Assembly: GCF_000721605.1 (NCBI RefSeq)
Contig: NZ_JOIZ01000015.1
Span: forward strand, 62,001 to 126,000
DNA from: Streptomyces sp. NRRL S-37
Lineage (GTDB): Bacteria > Actinomycetota > Actinomycetes > Streptomycetales > Streptomycetaceae
Reading direction: 5' to 3'
Length of the DNA: 64,000 nt
Part shown: one piece after another, positions 37,197 through 47,253 of the stretch
Layout of the letters: each line of letters begins with the position of its first letter
Numbering within the stretch: the first letter of the stretch is position 1
Translations under genes and position numbers: made by a program
Notes under the pieces: generated by a model
Seen by the model: only the letters and a program-made list of their open reading frames with translations
Told to the model about the DNA's origin: nothing
Databases searched by the model: none

Positions 37197-37736
37197 ATGG
37201 CGATGCGTCACCGTGCTCACCGTTTCCACCGGCCGGCCACCCCGCGGCCGGCGCCATCTCGGCGGCCGTCGGAGACGACGCTGTTCAGCGGCGTCTACGG
37301 GCTGGTCCTGGCCAGTGCGCTGGCGGCCGCGCTCGATTCTCCCGGCGAGGCGGACGCCCCCGGCTCCGACGCGCTGTGGGTCCTGCTCACCGCCCTCGCC
37401 TCCGCGGCCGCCCACGGCTACGCCCATGTCGTCGCGCACCGGTTGTCGGCGGACGGCGGCGGTGCCCGGGCCGGGCTGCGCGCCATGCTCGCCGAGTGGC
37501 CCGTCGTCGTGGCGGCTGTCCCCACCGTCGCGCTGCTGCTGACCGCGGTGCCCTCCTGGTGGACGGAGACCCGGGCGGTGAACACCGCCCTGGTGCTCAA
37601 CACCCTGCTGCTCGCCGGCTGGGGCGCGTGGACGGCCCGCGGCGCGGGCCGTGGCTGGGCGGCCTCGCTCCGGGCCGGGATCGCCGACATGCTGATCGGC
37701 CTGGTGATCATCGTGGCGAACGCCCTGATCAAGTGA
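37197..37736 (+). CDS. integral membrane protein, 179 aa
   Basis: This protein has a basic, Pro/Arg-rich N-terminus of about 25 residues, then four hydrophobic helices (SGVYGLVLASALAAAL, DALWVLLTALASAAAHGYAHVVAH, WPVVVAAVPTVALLLTAV, ALVLNTLLLAGWGAW) and a final amphipathic/hydrophobic segment. GAAGG lies eight bases before ATG 37197. I recognise no family beyond generic Streptomyces membrane proteins. It stands alone between a LysE remnant and the bL37 gene. Confidence 0.7.
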   Translation: MAMRHRAHRFHRPATPRPAPSRRPSETTLFSGVYGLVLASALAAALDSPGEADAPGSDALWVLLTALASAAAHGYAHVVAHRLSADGGGARAGLRAMLAEWPVVVAAVPTVALLLTAVPSWWTETRAVNTALVLNTLLLAGWGAWTARGAGRGWAASLRAGIADMLIGLVIIVANALIK

Positions 37737-37895
37737 CGGACGCCCTCACCGTCGCCCTCGCCCTGCCCGGCCCCGTCCAGGGGATCCCGGCACACCGGAC
37801 GACCTCCGGCGAAAACCGGCACCAGGGTCATGTGGGGCCCGACGGCCGTGTCGGACCGTAAGGCATGGCCTTCGCACCGGCCGCGGCCCGCATGA

Positions 37896-37927
37896 CGCCA
37901 CGACGTCCTTCGACGGACGTCGTGGCG
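37896..37927. terminator. hairpin terminator downstream of bL37
   Basis: CGCCACGACGTCC pairs perfectly with GGACGTCGTGGCG, 13 bp around the 6-base loop TTCGAC. It begins 41 bases past the bL37 stop and could also end the rightward membrane-protein transcript. Confidence 0.75.
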
Positions 37928-37968
37928 GTCTCATCCGGTGGGCGGCGGCGCACCGGCGGTACTCCCGT

Positions 37969-38046
37969 TCAGGACTGCGGTCGCTTCCCGTGGTTCGCCG
38001 CGTGGTTGCGGCGCGACTTCTTCTTGCGGCGCCTCTTCGAGGACAT
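37969..38046 (-). CDS. 50S ribosomal protein bL37 (25 aa)
   Basis: A 25-residue, extremely basic peptide starts at ATG 38046 with AGGGAG six bases upstream. It opens with SSKRRRKKKSRR and ends with ANHGKRPQS. The NHGKRP tail is the signature of bL37, a tiny actinobacterial large-subunit protein first seen in mycobacterial ribosomes. It is easily missed by gene callers because of its size. A perfect 13-bp terminator follows. The gene is isolated from other ribosomal genes, as usual for bL37. Confidence 0.85.
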   Translation of the reverse strand: MSSKRRRKKKSRRNHAANHGKRPQS

Positions 38047-38256
38047 ACGCGTCTCCCTGGTGACATACAGCCGTGAGACCACGTCTCACCCGGCGGTTCC
38101 CGGACCGGCGAACGGCGACGGCCCGCCAGGCAAGTGTTCCTCGCGGCACCGGGCACCGCCACTCGCACGCCGGCGGGGACCGCCCTCGTCGACACGGTTG
38201 TCGCCCCGCGCGCGCCGGGCGACGATGTCCCCCAGCGCATCGCCCCGCGGGAGGCC

Positions 38257-39537
38257 ATGGTGACCGATCCCTGGGTGGCCCTGGAGCCAGGAGCCGACCC
38301 TGCCGAGCGCGTACGTGTGCTGCACCGGGCGCACGATGCCTTCACCGAGGCCGGTACGGTGCCGCGCCCGGTGCGCGGCGTGGTCGCCGAGTCGTGGCGG
38401 CGCTCGGCGCGCGCCGGGGTGCACCCGGACGGCACCGCCGACATCGAACTGACGGGCAGCGACCTCGGGGCCTGCCGGGCCGAGCACCCGCTGGCGCGTG
38501 TGATGCCGCTGTTCCGGGAGTTGCTGGGCACATTCGCCTCCGACGGCCAGCACCTGCTGGCGGTGTGCGACGCGCACGGCAGGCTGCTGTGGGTCGAGGG
38601 GCACCCGTCGACGCTGCGGCGGGCGCGGCGGATGAACTTCGTGCCGGGCGCCCGGTGGTCGGAGAGCGCGGTCGGGACGAACGCGCCGGGCACGGCGGTC
38701 GCCGTGGGCCGTCCGGTCCAGGTGTTCGCGGCCGAGCACTTCGCGCGGCGCGTACAGCCGTGGACGTGCGCGGCGGCCCCGGTCCACGACCCCCGCACCG
38801 GGCGGCTGCTCGGTGCCGTGGACATCACCGGCGGGGACGGTCTCGCGCATCCGCACAGCCTGGGGTTCGTACAGGCCGTGGCACGCGCGGCGGAGTCCCG
38901 GCTGGCGCTGCTCGCCCCCGGGGGCCGGACTGCCGGCGGGCCCGGACTGGCGGCACTGGGCCGCGACCGGGCGGTGCTGACGACGGAGGGCCGCAGGATC
39001 CGGCTCGGCCGCCGGCACAGCGAGATCCTCGTCCTGCTGGCCGGGCGCCCCGACGGCCTGACCGGTGACGAACTGCTGTGCGCCCTGTACGAGGACGAGT
39101 CGGTGACGCCGGTGACGCTGCGCGCGGAGCTCGCCCGGCTGCGCCAGGTGCTCGGGCCGGGACTGCTCGCGTCGCGGCCCTACCGGCTCGCGGTACCCCT
39201 GGAGTCGGACGTCGCCGTCGTCGAACGCCGACTGGCGGCCGGCGCGGTCACCGACGCCCTGGCCGCTTATCCGGGTCCGTTGCTGCCGGCCTCACGGGCC
39301 CCGGCCGTCGTACGGCTCAGGCGCCTCCTCGCCGACGGTCTGCGCGCGGCGCTGATCGACCGCTCGGATCCCGACCTGCTGGCCGACTGGGTCCACGCGC
39401 CCTGGGGCGAGGAGGACGTGGAGGTGTGGCGGGCGCTGGCCGCGGCCCGGCCGACGGCCGTGAACCGGGTCCGGCTGGCCGCGCTCGAATCGGAACTGAG
39501 GGCCCCGGACGGCTGGGCCCGCCCCGGGGACCGGTAG
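38257..39537 (+). CDS. GAF-domain transcriptional regulator, AcoR-like without AAA+ domain
   Basis: A protein of about 426 residues. The first 70 residues are the helical AcoR-type N-terminus (VRGVVAESWRRSARAGVHP). A GAF domain follows to about residue 240 (LLAVCDAHGRLLWVEG, MNFVPGARWSESAVGTNAPG). The C-terminus is a winged helix (RIRLGRRHSEILVLLAGRPDGLTGDELL; LRAELARLRQVLG) instead of the sigma-54 AAA+ and Fis domains of proteobacterial AcoR. GGGAGG lies just before ATG 38257; GTG 38260 has better spacing and may be the true start. It stands 102 bases before the aldehyde dehydrogenase gene, its likely target. Confidence 0.82.
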   Translation: MVTDPWVALEPGADPAERVRVLHRAHDAFTEAGTVPRPVRGVVAESWRRSARAGVHPDGTADIELTGSDLGACRAEHPLARVMPLFRELLGTFASDGQHLLAVCDAHGRLLWVEGHPSTLRRARRMNFVPGARWSESAVGTNAPGTAVAVGRPVQVFAAEHFARRVQPWTCAAAPVHDPRTGRLLGAVDITGGDGLAHPHSLGFVQAVARAAESRLALLAPGGRTAGGPGLAALGRDRAVLTTEGRRIRLGRRHSEILVLLAGRPDGLTGDELLCALYEDESVTPVTLRAELARLRQVLGPGLLASRPYRLAVPLESDVAVVERRLAAGAVTDALAAYPGPLLPASRAPAVVRLRRLLADGLRAALIDRSDPDLLADWVHAPWGEEDVEVWRALAAARPTAVNRVRLAALESELRAPDGWARPGDR

Positions 39538-39552
39538 CGACGCGGCCCGCCC

Positions 39553-39570
39553 GCAACGTGGTCGCAACGT
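39553..39570 (+). repeat. 11-bp-spaced direct repeat upstream of the aldehyde dehydrogenase gene
   Basis: GCAACGT occurs at 39553-39559 and 39564-39570, one helical turn apart, between the GAF regulator stop and the dehydrogenase start. A pair of half-sites on the same DNA face suits an activator dimer. Confidence 0.45.
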
Positions 39571-39639
39571 CCGTGTCCTTACGCTCCGGCGCGGAGCTGC
39601 CCAACGGCGGGCAGCGCTGCCGGAGGAGGCCAGTTCCGC

Positions 39640-41163
<1,524 letters not shown>

Positions 41164-41427
41164 AGCCGCAAATTGGGCGCCTGGCGTAGGCTTTACCCTT
41201 TCCGGCACCCATAGGCTGAAGCGACCATCCGTGACCGTTCAGCATCCTTTCGAACTCGTCCACCGCGGATCGGTGCCCGCTCCGGACCAGCCACGGACCG
41301 GCTGAGGTGCTACCTTGCGTCGTCCGCGGCGGTGCGAAGTGTACGAAAAAGTGCGGACGACGTCGGGCGCCGGACGTGATCACACGGCGGCATGCTCGCG
41401 GGTTGTTTCAAGGTAGGTCCTCTTCGA

Positions 41428-43704
41428 TCACCCCCAGTGCTCCTCCCGGTACCGCAGGAGACCCTCACCATGCAGCTGCTTGGTGGCGTTACCGACCCGG
41501 ACCCAGAAGTCGGTGGCCGCGCTGCCGCCTTTGGCGGGCCTGGCGAACACGGCCTTGCCGGCTGCAGCCACGCTGACCCGGCAGACGACACGATCGGCCA
41601 CCTCGGGAAAACTGATCCGCACGGTGGTCGCGGTCGGGGCCGACAGGTTGTCATCGAGGACTTGGCGTACGAACAGTTCGTAGCCATCGAGGTCAGCCTG
41701 CTTCGGCAGGGTGGACAGATCGTTCTCGATTCCTAGTACGGTCCCGTCGTCACCGACGCCGACGAACAGATTGCCGCCCTCCCCGTTGAGGAAACCACAG
41801 ACCGTCTTGACGAGATTGTTCTGCAGGGACTTGTCGTACTCCCCGGTGTGCACGTTCCAGCGGGCACTCGCCTTGAACTCGGTGCTCTGGGACTCACCGG
41901 CGGCGATCAGATCGGCCGCCGCGGTGGGCACGTACGCGGGTCGGTCCGCGCTGAGCGTCTCGAACGCCTCCCGTACCACTTGGGCGATCAGCTGGCGGCG
42001 TCGTTCCAGGAAGGCCGCATAGTCGAGCTGCTCCCAGCCGACCGGCAGCGCGTGCCACAGGGCCTGCCGCCTGACCACCTCCGGGTCCATCGCCTCGGTG
42101 ATCCTGGGCCAGTAGACGTGAGGTGCTTCAGTGTTGCTCTTCTCGCTTGCCGGCCACGTCACATATGCCATGTTGGCGATGGCGTTGACCTGGCGTTTGT
42201 CGGTGATACCAAGACCCGCGAGGGTCTCGGAGTTGAACAGACGGTCCCGGGGAACCTTCCGGGCGGGCCTGGCCGCCGGATCCATCAGGTCGCGGATGTG
42301 CTGGTCGCCGCACAGCAACTCGGCGTCCAGGATGTTCAACGCAGCCTGGTAGGCGAACACCACCGGGGAGTACGACGATGAGCTGTCGAGTCTGTTTGGC
42401 AGGGAGATGTCCCAGTAGTCACCGGTGAAGTGCGCGGAGATGATCCGGGTGAGTTCTGCGGCGAACGCCTGGCCGTCACCCTGCGGCAGGCCGCCGATCC
42501 GACCCAGATCAAACTCCATCTGCGACTCGGGGGAGTTAGAGTAACGGCCGGTAGTGTGCACCATGAAGAACCAGCGCGCGATGACCGGACGGAGTTCTTC
42601 CGCCGACAGCCCGAAGTCGTGCAGTCCGATCAGCCACAGCGCGTAGCTATACAGCAGGGCGGTGTCAGAGGTGATCATCTTGCGGCTACGGAAGCCGGCC
42701 GCGGTGATGCACTGGAAAAACTCGTGCCAGCTGGTCAGATCGAGGACCTGCGTGTGCGCCTGCGCCAGCCGTTCGAACTGTTCCTGGCGCCGCTCGGCGG
42801 AGACCTTTCCGGTCTCAAAGTCCTTGCCTCGCAGCACGTTGTAGACGTGCTGGAGCCGGGCACGCCGGAAGGCCACGGCGACAGCGACGCGCAGGAGCTG
42901 GTCCGGGCTGGGGTCCAGGAACGGGTTGCGCGGGTTCGGTCCGGGAAGTCCCGCGACCACCGCGGCCCGGCAGAAGTCCTCCAGTTGACGTCGGCCCTTC
43001 TCCCAGTGCACCGACATCAAGGTGAGGATGAAGTCGGACTGGTTGAGCTTCACTCCCTGGAAGTTGATACGGACGAAGATCTCCGCGACCTGCTCCTCGT
43101 CGGCTGCGGCGTCCAACTCCACCACCTGGAAACGGAAGTCGTGCAGGCCCCGGACACGGTCAATCCGCTCTTCCAGCTCGTCCCTCGTCGTGGTCGGCAG
43201 GGGCTCGCCTGCGGCCTGTTCGAGCCGGTGGAAGAACTCCCGGACGGCGCCACGGTGGCCGCCCGGGGCCCAGAGCTTGGTGATGTCCGGGATGTAGGCG
43301 GTGTCTCGCTCGATTGCCGCGTCCGTGACCTCGAACGTCTGGTCCTGCGGGTGGAAGGCGATCCGCAGTGTGACCTCGTCGAAGGACTTGTTGACGACCT
43401 TACGCCCGGTGAGTACGGCGAACAATGCGGTGAGCCGCTGCTGCCCGTCCACGACCAGCCGTTGGGGCGCCCGGTCGCCCGTTCCCGTTCCGATCTGCCG
43501 GGTCCCCACCTCGGCTCCGGTCTCCCAGAACATCAGGGTGCCGATCGGGTAGCCGCGGTACATCGAGTCGAAGAGATCGCGGGTCTTCGTCGCGGACCAG
43601 ACGAACGGCCGCTGAATGTCGGGAAGCCCGATCCTTCCACCCTCGATGTCCTCTATCAGGTGCCGAAGGGTATAACCCGTGTCGCGGTAGAGGGTGGGTG
43701 GCAC
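41428..43704 (-). CDS. DUF262 / AlbA_2 fusion protein, candidate anti-phage defence gene
   Basis: A 758-residue protein. Residues 1-220 form a GmrSD-type DUF262 domain with LPDIQRPFVW and the nucleotide-site motif VVDGQQR (84-90). Residues about 300-590 follow the DUF1524-like C-half of GmrSD, with NAIANMAYVTWPASEKSN, but where active enzymes have the HNH histidine cluster this one reads RKVPRDRLF (from 482). Residues about 604-750 are an AlbA_2/Schlafen-type domain (STEFKASARW; LNGEGGNLFVGVGDDG). GTG 43704 has GAGGAG eight bases upstream. DUF262 and AlbA_2 proteins are linked to phage defence. Position as main cargo of the insertion fits that role. Confidence 0.82.
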   Translation of the reverse strand: MPPTLYRDTGYTLRHLIEDIEGGRIGLPDIQRPFVWSATKTRDLFDSMYRGYPIGTLMFWETGAEVGTRQIGTGTGDRAPQRLVVDGQQRLTALFAVLTGRKVVNKSFDEVTLRIAFHPQDQTFEVTDAAIERDTAYIPDITKLWAPGGHRGAVREFFHRLEQAAGEPLPTTTRDELEERIDRVRGLHDFRFQVVELDAAADEEQVAEIFVRINFQGVKLNQSDFILTLMSVHWEKGRRQLEDFCRAAVVAGLPGPNPRNPFLDPSPDQLLRVAVAVAFRRARLQHVYNVLRGKDFETGKVSAERRQEQFERLAQAHTQVLDLTSWHEFFQCITAAGFRSRKMITSDTALLYSYALWLIGLHDFGLSAEELRPVIARWFFMVHTTGRYSNSPESQMEFDLGRIGGLPQGDGQAFAAELTRIISAHFTGDYWDISLPNRLDSSSSYSPVVFAYQAALNILDAELLCGDQHIRDLMDPAARPARKVPRDRLFNSETLAGLGITDKRQVNAIANMAYVTWPASEKSNTEAPHVYWPRITEAMDPEVVRRQALWHALPVGWEQLDYAAFLERRRQLIAQVVREAFETLSADRPAYVPTAAADLIAAGESQSTEFKASARWNVHTGEYDKSLQNNLVKTVCGFLNGEGGNLFVGVGDDGTVLGIENDLSTLPKQADLDGYELFVRQVLDDNLSAPTATTVRISFPEVADRVVCRVSVAAAGKAVFARPAKGGSAATDFWVRVGNATKQLHGEGLLRYREEHWG

Positions 43705-44048
43705 AGTGCGGGCTCCTCACGTCAGCGGGTCAGTCAGGGCGGATGCTTCGATTGCTTCAGCGACTGAGACAAACAGAGAAAGAGAACAACATCAGAGACT
43801 TACCACGGGAGTTGCTCTTGTTGCAGCAAAGTTGAGGTGCCGATGGCTGACCGCTGGCCGTCGATCAAGCAGAGCGAGGTCGTCGTCGATGGCCATCGGG
43901 CTGATCTCTGCGGTCGTGCAAGCCACGGCGCTACGCCGGGCCGGCGGATCATCGGCAGCAGCCCTGCCGCATAGTAGGACCGGCCCCGAGCGCCCCGGAG
44001 CAGGCGAGAATGGTGCACTCGATCCTGCGGGCCTGGATCCAGGAAGAC
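43705..44048. other. element interior without a supported gene
   Basis: This 344-base stretch contains the upstream region of the DUF262 gene, including a pyrimidine- and A-rich patch around 43760-43800 that may hold its promoter. Beyond it is sequence of unclear origin next to the truncated IS5 fragment. No IS5 C-terminal half is recognisable. Confidence 0.4.
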
Positions 44049-44432
44049 CTACAGCATCAACTGGGTGCCCTCCCGAGAGGCACCTTTTGCCGCCCGGACG
44101 CTGACCGAATCGATCGCGCACCGCGACCAGTCCAGCTCGCGCCGCGCACCGAGTGCGTCGAGGACGACCTGGTGGAGCCTGGTCCACACCCGGGCCTGGC
44201 TCCACCGGGCGAAGCGCTGGTAGACGGTGGGCCAGGCCGGCCCGAACACAGGCGGCAGCTGCCGCCAGGTACAGCCCGAGGCGGCCACGAAGATGATCGC
44301 CGCCAGGCATTCGCGGTCACCAGCCCGACGCCGCCCGCCACCCTGCGGACGTATGACCTCCGTCGGTGGGACCACCCGTCGGAACAACACCCACAACTCG
44401 CCCGGAACCAACCGCTCAACCAGATCCGCCAT
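44049..44432 (-). pseudogene. truncated IS5-family transposase (N-terminal part)
   Basis: A frame of 127 codons starts MADLVERLVPGELW. It continues RRAGDRECLAAIIFVAASGC, TWRQLPPVFGPAWPTVYQRF and WSRCAIDSVSVRAAKG, the N-terminal domain of IS5-family (IS427-like) transposases up to the slippery AAAAGG where the second frame should continue. The catalytic DDE half is missing, so the transposase is dead. The left end of the IS probably lies near 44478, beside the stop codon of the next gene. Confidence 0.8.
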
Positions 44433-44473
44433 GCACTGCTCAACGAACGATCACGCCATCAGAAACGGCGTCT

Positions 44474-45055
44474 TTAGACGACATGAGTGAAGGCGCGGTA
44501 CTCCCGAGCCACCAGCTCCACCTCGTGGGAATGCCTGTTGAGGTACTGCCCGATCGAGACGATCTCGCCATCAGCCGCAATGGTTGCGTACGCCTGTGCG
44601 TACCCGCGAGAATCCGTGTCCGAGGAGTAGACGCGAGCACCCTGATCTTGATGTATCCAGATGCGGTGCTCTTCGGCCACTGTCGCCTCGGACCCAACGG
44701 GTCCGATCTTCTCCAGGAGCACGTAGTGCAGCCCCAGGAGATCCAAGAGCTCTTGGTCACGTTCCCACACGGCCCCTGCGTACATGTTGCTCATCAGGAA
44801 CAGCGGATCGCGGTACACAAGCCGTACCGCATCGGGCAACGACATGCCTCGGCCGTTCCAACACAGGGCGCCACGTACCGAGTGGCGTAGGCCGTGGCGG
44901 GGTACGGCTTCACCCATGACCATGGGCAGGAGATTCTCCAGGCTGTCTGGCCACCCATGGGTGATTGTTTGCAGGAGGTCACAGGGGTTGTAGACGTGCA
45001 GTCCGACGTCTCCCTCACCAACCTTCGGGCCCACTTCGTCGAGCCAACCGGCCAC
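44474..45055 (-). CDS. orphan protein of the element, 193 aa, possibly truncated by the IS
   Basis: The frame runs from GTG 45055 (an upstream in-frame TAG lies nearby, so the start is near here) to a TAA at 44474 that touches the IS5 end. The stop may therefore be supplied by the insertion and the original C-terminus lost. The protein is soluble, with features such as VYNPCDLLQTITHGWPDSL and EKIGPVGSEATVAEEHRIW; I recognise no family. Codon use is less GC-biased than host genes. A 15-bp inverted repeat lies just upstream. Confidence 0.5.
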   Translation of the reverse strand: MAGWLDEVGPKVGEGDVGLHVYNPCDLLQTITHGWPDSLENLLPMVMGEAVPRHGLRHSVRGALCWNGRGMSLPDAVRLVYRDPLFLMSNMYAGAVWERDQELLDLLGLHYVLLEKIGPVGSEATVAEEHRIWIHQDQGARVYSSDTDSRGYAQAYATIAADGEIVSIGQYLNRHSHEVELVAREYRAFTHVV

Positions 45056-45062
45056 CAGCGAA

Positions 45063-45106
45063 TCTGAACCGTTCCGGAGTCCCTACCGAACCCGGAACGG
45101 TTCAGA
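45063..45106. repeat. 15-bp perfect inverted repeat near the element's right end
   Basis: TCTGAACCGTTCCGG (45063-45077) and CCGGAACGGTTCAGA (45092-45106) are perfect complements around 14 bases. It could be an operator/promoter hairpin for the 193-aa gene, a terminator, or a recombination or transfer site of the element. A second small stem, GACTC/GAGTC, follows. Confidence 0.6.
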
Positions 45107-45324
45107 CTCTCCCGAGTCAAGAGGCTCTGACCTGCAATTCCATGCCCGCACTGAACTGGCATAGGCGCCCCTGGACGGTCTCTACAGCCTGTGCCATGTC
45201 GTACCGCAGGACTCGCACGTCAACACCACAGATCACGCATCAAGATCCGGACCAGGTGCGGACCAAATCAGCCCAGAAGCAGATGATTACACCCTCTGCC
45301 GCAGGTCAGAGGCGACAATGAGCG

Positions 45325-45389
45325 TGTACCACCAGCAGACGAAGAACCTGCTGGTGTCGTACTCGCCGAAGAAGCTCGGGTTCTTCTAG
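45325..45389 (+). pseudogene. displaced original 3' end of the aldehyde dehydrogenase gene
   Basis: The sequence reads (V)[20 protein letters not shown] and a TAG stop, all in high-GC Streptomyces codons. It matches the C-terminus of the dehydrogenase at 39640-41163. It has no start or promoter of its own and is the part of the host gene pushed aside by the insertion. Confidence 0.85.
45331..45346 (+). repeat. right attachment repeat (attR core)
   Basis: An exact second copy of ACCAGCAGACGAAGAA. It marks the junction with the displaced host 3' end. Confidence 0.75.
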
Positions 45390-45552
45390 GAACACCGAGT
45401 CAGACGCCTGGAGCGGACATCGCCCTCCAGGCGCCCGTCACCTGTCCGAGGGAAAAGCGTCCGGAGTGCTCGCGCTACTTCACGGGCCCGAAGTGGAGAC
45501 CGTGCCCGGTACGGCAGTTGACAACTCGAACGCGGCACATCAAAGTCCCGGC

Positions 45553-47019
45553 GTGAGCGAGATCAACGATCTGACGCCGGCCGAGACACGGGTATGGCGC
45601 GCCTTTCCACGAGGTGAGTCCGTGGACTTCCGCGCCGCGGAGAACGAGGACCCGGCACTCGGCGGCACCTGGGGCACCGAGCGGACCGTACGGGCGAGTG
45701 TGCTCCGGACGCTGCTGCTCAGGGTTCCGCAGGAGGAAGGGGAGATCGCCGCGCTCAGGATCACGGGGGCGCGGATCACCGGCGTCCTGGACCTGAAGTA
45801 CGCCACCGTCGCCGCCGCCGTCCGGTTGAGCCACTGCCACTTCGACGGCGCTCCCGAGCTGTACGGTGCCCAGCTGCGCCAGCTCAATCTGTGCAAGTCC
45901 GTTCTGCCGGGCCTGACCTCGGCGGCTTTGCGGGTCGAGGGGGTGCTGCACCTGACGGACTGCCGGATGCTGGGGCCGGCGCGGCTCGGCGGAGCCCAGA
46001 TCTCCGGGCCGCTGTTCATGGAACGGGCGCGGTTCACGGCACCGGACGACTCCGAACCGGCGCTGCAGCTCAACCAGGCGGTGATCGGAGGTGACCTGTG
46101 GGCACCGGAGATGCGCGCGCACGGACAGGTCCGGCTCACGGGCGCCTCCGTCGCCGGACGGATCAACGTTCAGGACGCCGAGTTCGACAAGTCCGACGGC
46201 GTCGCGCTGGACGCGCAGAACCTCGAGGTGGGAGCCCATGTACGGGCGCGGTGCGTACGCGTGCGGGGCCGGATCGAGCTCCGAGGTTCCCGCATACCGG
46301 GCCGTCTCGACCTGCTCCACGCCCGCCTGTCGCACCCGGGAGACACCGCCCTGCGGGCGAGCAGTTGTGTCATCGGTGAGCTCTGGCTGCGCGGGGGCGA
46401 TCGCATCGAGGGGGCCCTGAATCTGCGGCGCTCCCAGATAGAGATCCTGACCCTCGAGCCGGAAATGCTGCCGGACCAGGTGCACCTCAGCAACCTCACG
46501 TACACCGTGCTCACTCCGCACGAGCCCGCCGAGCGCCGCCTTCCGATGCTGGAGCGGGACGACGACCGGTACGAGCCGTACGGTTACGAGCAGTTGACAG
46601 CGGCCTACCGCCACGTCGGTGACGACGACGCGGCCCGGCTCGTCCAACTCGCCAAGCAACGCCGCCGACGCACCACGCTCACCTGGTACGGACGGCTGTG
46701 GGGGTACGTCCAGGACGTCACCGTCGGCTACGGCTTCCGTCCGTCGCGCGCGGCCGTCTGGCTGCTGTCCCTCATGACCATGGGATCGATCGCGTACGGC
46801 CTGGACCACCCACGCCCCGTCAAGGCGGACGAGGCCCCCGACTTCAACCCTGTCTTCTACACCCTCGACCTGCTCCTGCCGGTCGTCAGCTTCGGCCAGG
46901 AGCCGGCGTTCGCCCCTGACGGCTGGTACCAGTGGCTGTCGTACGCCCTGGTCATCACCGGCTGGATCCTGGCGACGACGATCGTCGCGGGCGTGTCCCG
47001 TACGGTCAGCCGCCAATGA
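45553..47019 (+). CDS. membrane-associated beta-repeat protein ('membrane-associated oxidoreductase' type)
   Basis: A protein of about 488 residues starting VSEINDLTPAETRVW. The body is a run of short beta repeats (ALRITGARITGVLDLKYA, LRVEGVLHLTDCRMLG, ALQLNQAVIGGDLWAPEM), suggesting a right-handed beta-helix related to pentapeptide-repeat proteins. Two membrane helices at the C-terminus (AAVWLLSLMTMGSIAYG and WLSYALVITGWILATTIVAG) anchor it. Related Streptomyces proteins are often labelled oxidoreductases, but I see no cofactor site. In-frame GTG codons at 45466 and 45502 are alternative starts. Confidence 0.75.
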   Translation: MSEINDLTPAETRVWRAFPRGESVDFRAAENEDPALGGTWGTERTVRASVLRTLLLRVPQEEGEIAALRITGARITGVLDLKYATVAAAVRLSHCHFDGAPELYGAQLRQLNLCKSVLPGLTSAALRVEGVLHLTDCRMLGPARLGGAQISGPLFMERARFTAPDDSEPALQLNQAVIGGDLWAPEMRAHGQVRLTGASVAGRINVQDAEFDKSDGVALDAQNLEVGAHVRARCVRVRGRIELRGSRIPGRLDLLHARLSHPGDTALRASSCVIGELWLRGGDRIEGALNLRRSQIEILTLEPEMLPDQVHLSNLTYTVLTPHEPAERRLPMLERDDDRYEPYGYEQLTAAYRHVGDDDAARLVQLAKQRRRRTTLTWYGRLWGYVQDVTVGYGFRPSRAAVWLLSLMTMGSIAYGLDHPRPVKADEAPDFNPVFYTLDLLLPVVSFGQEPAFAPDGWYQWLSYALVITGWILATTIVAGVSRTVSRQ

Positions 47020-47253
47020 CCCCCTTCAGCCGGTCGAGCACGTAGTCGGCGGCGCATCCCCGTCCGTTGCCGGCGCGGCGGCCAGGGAGTGAACGCGGTC
47101 CGTGAACCGCTTCGGACCGGTCACGGCCGTGGAGTCGCCGCACCTCTCGTACACCGCACGCGTGACGGCGTCGGGCGCCGGCGGATCCTCCCGGCCGGAA
47201 ACCGGCAGAGCGGGCCGCGCACCGCGTCGCCGGTGGTCGGGCATAATGCCGCA

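Noticed and set aside
43694-44104. A rightward 136-aa frame beside the DUF262 gene
   Set aside because: It overlaps the fusion gene start and the IS fragment in antisense and has no family resemblance or ribosome site.
44049-44480. A complete IS5-family element
   Set aside because: Only the N-terminal transposase part and one likely end are present; the DDE half and second terminal repeat are not recognisable.
45181-45321. Possible C-terminal remnant of an integrase (DQVRTKSAQKQ) near attR
   Set aside because: Only a few residues suggest it and no catalytic motif is present; too weak to annotate.
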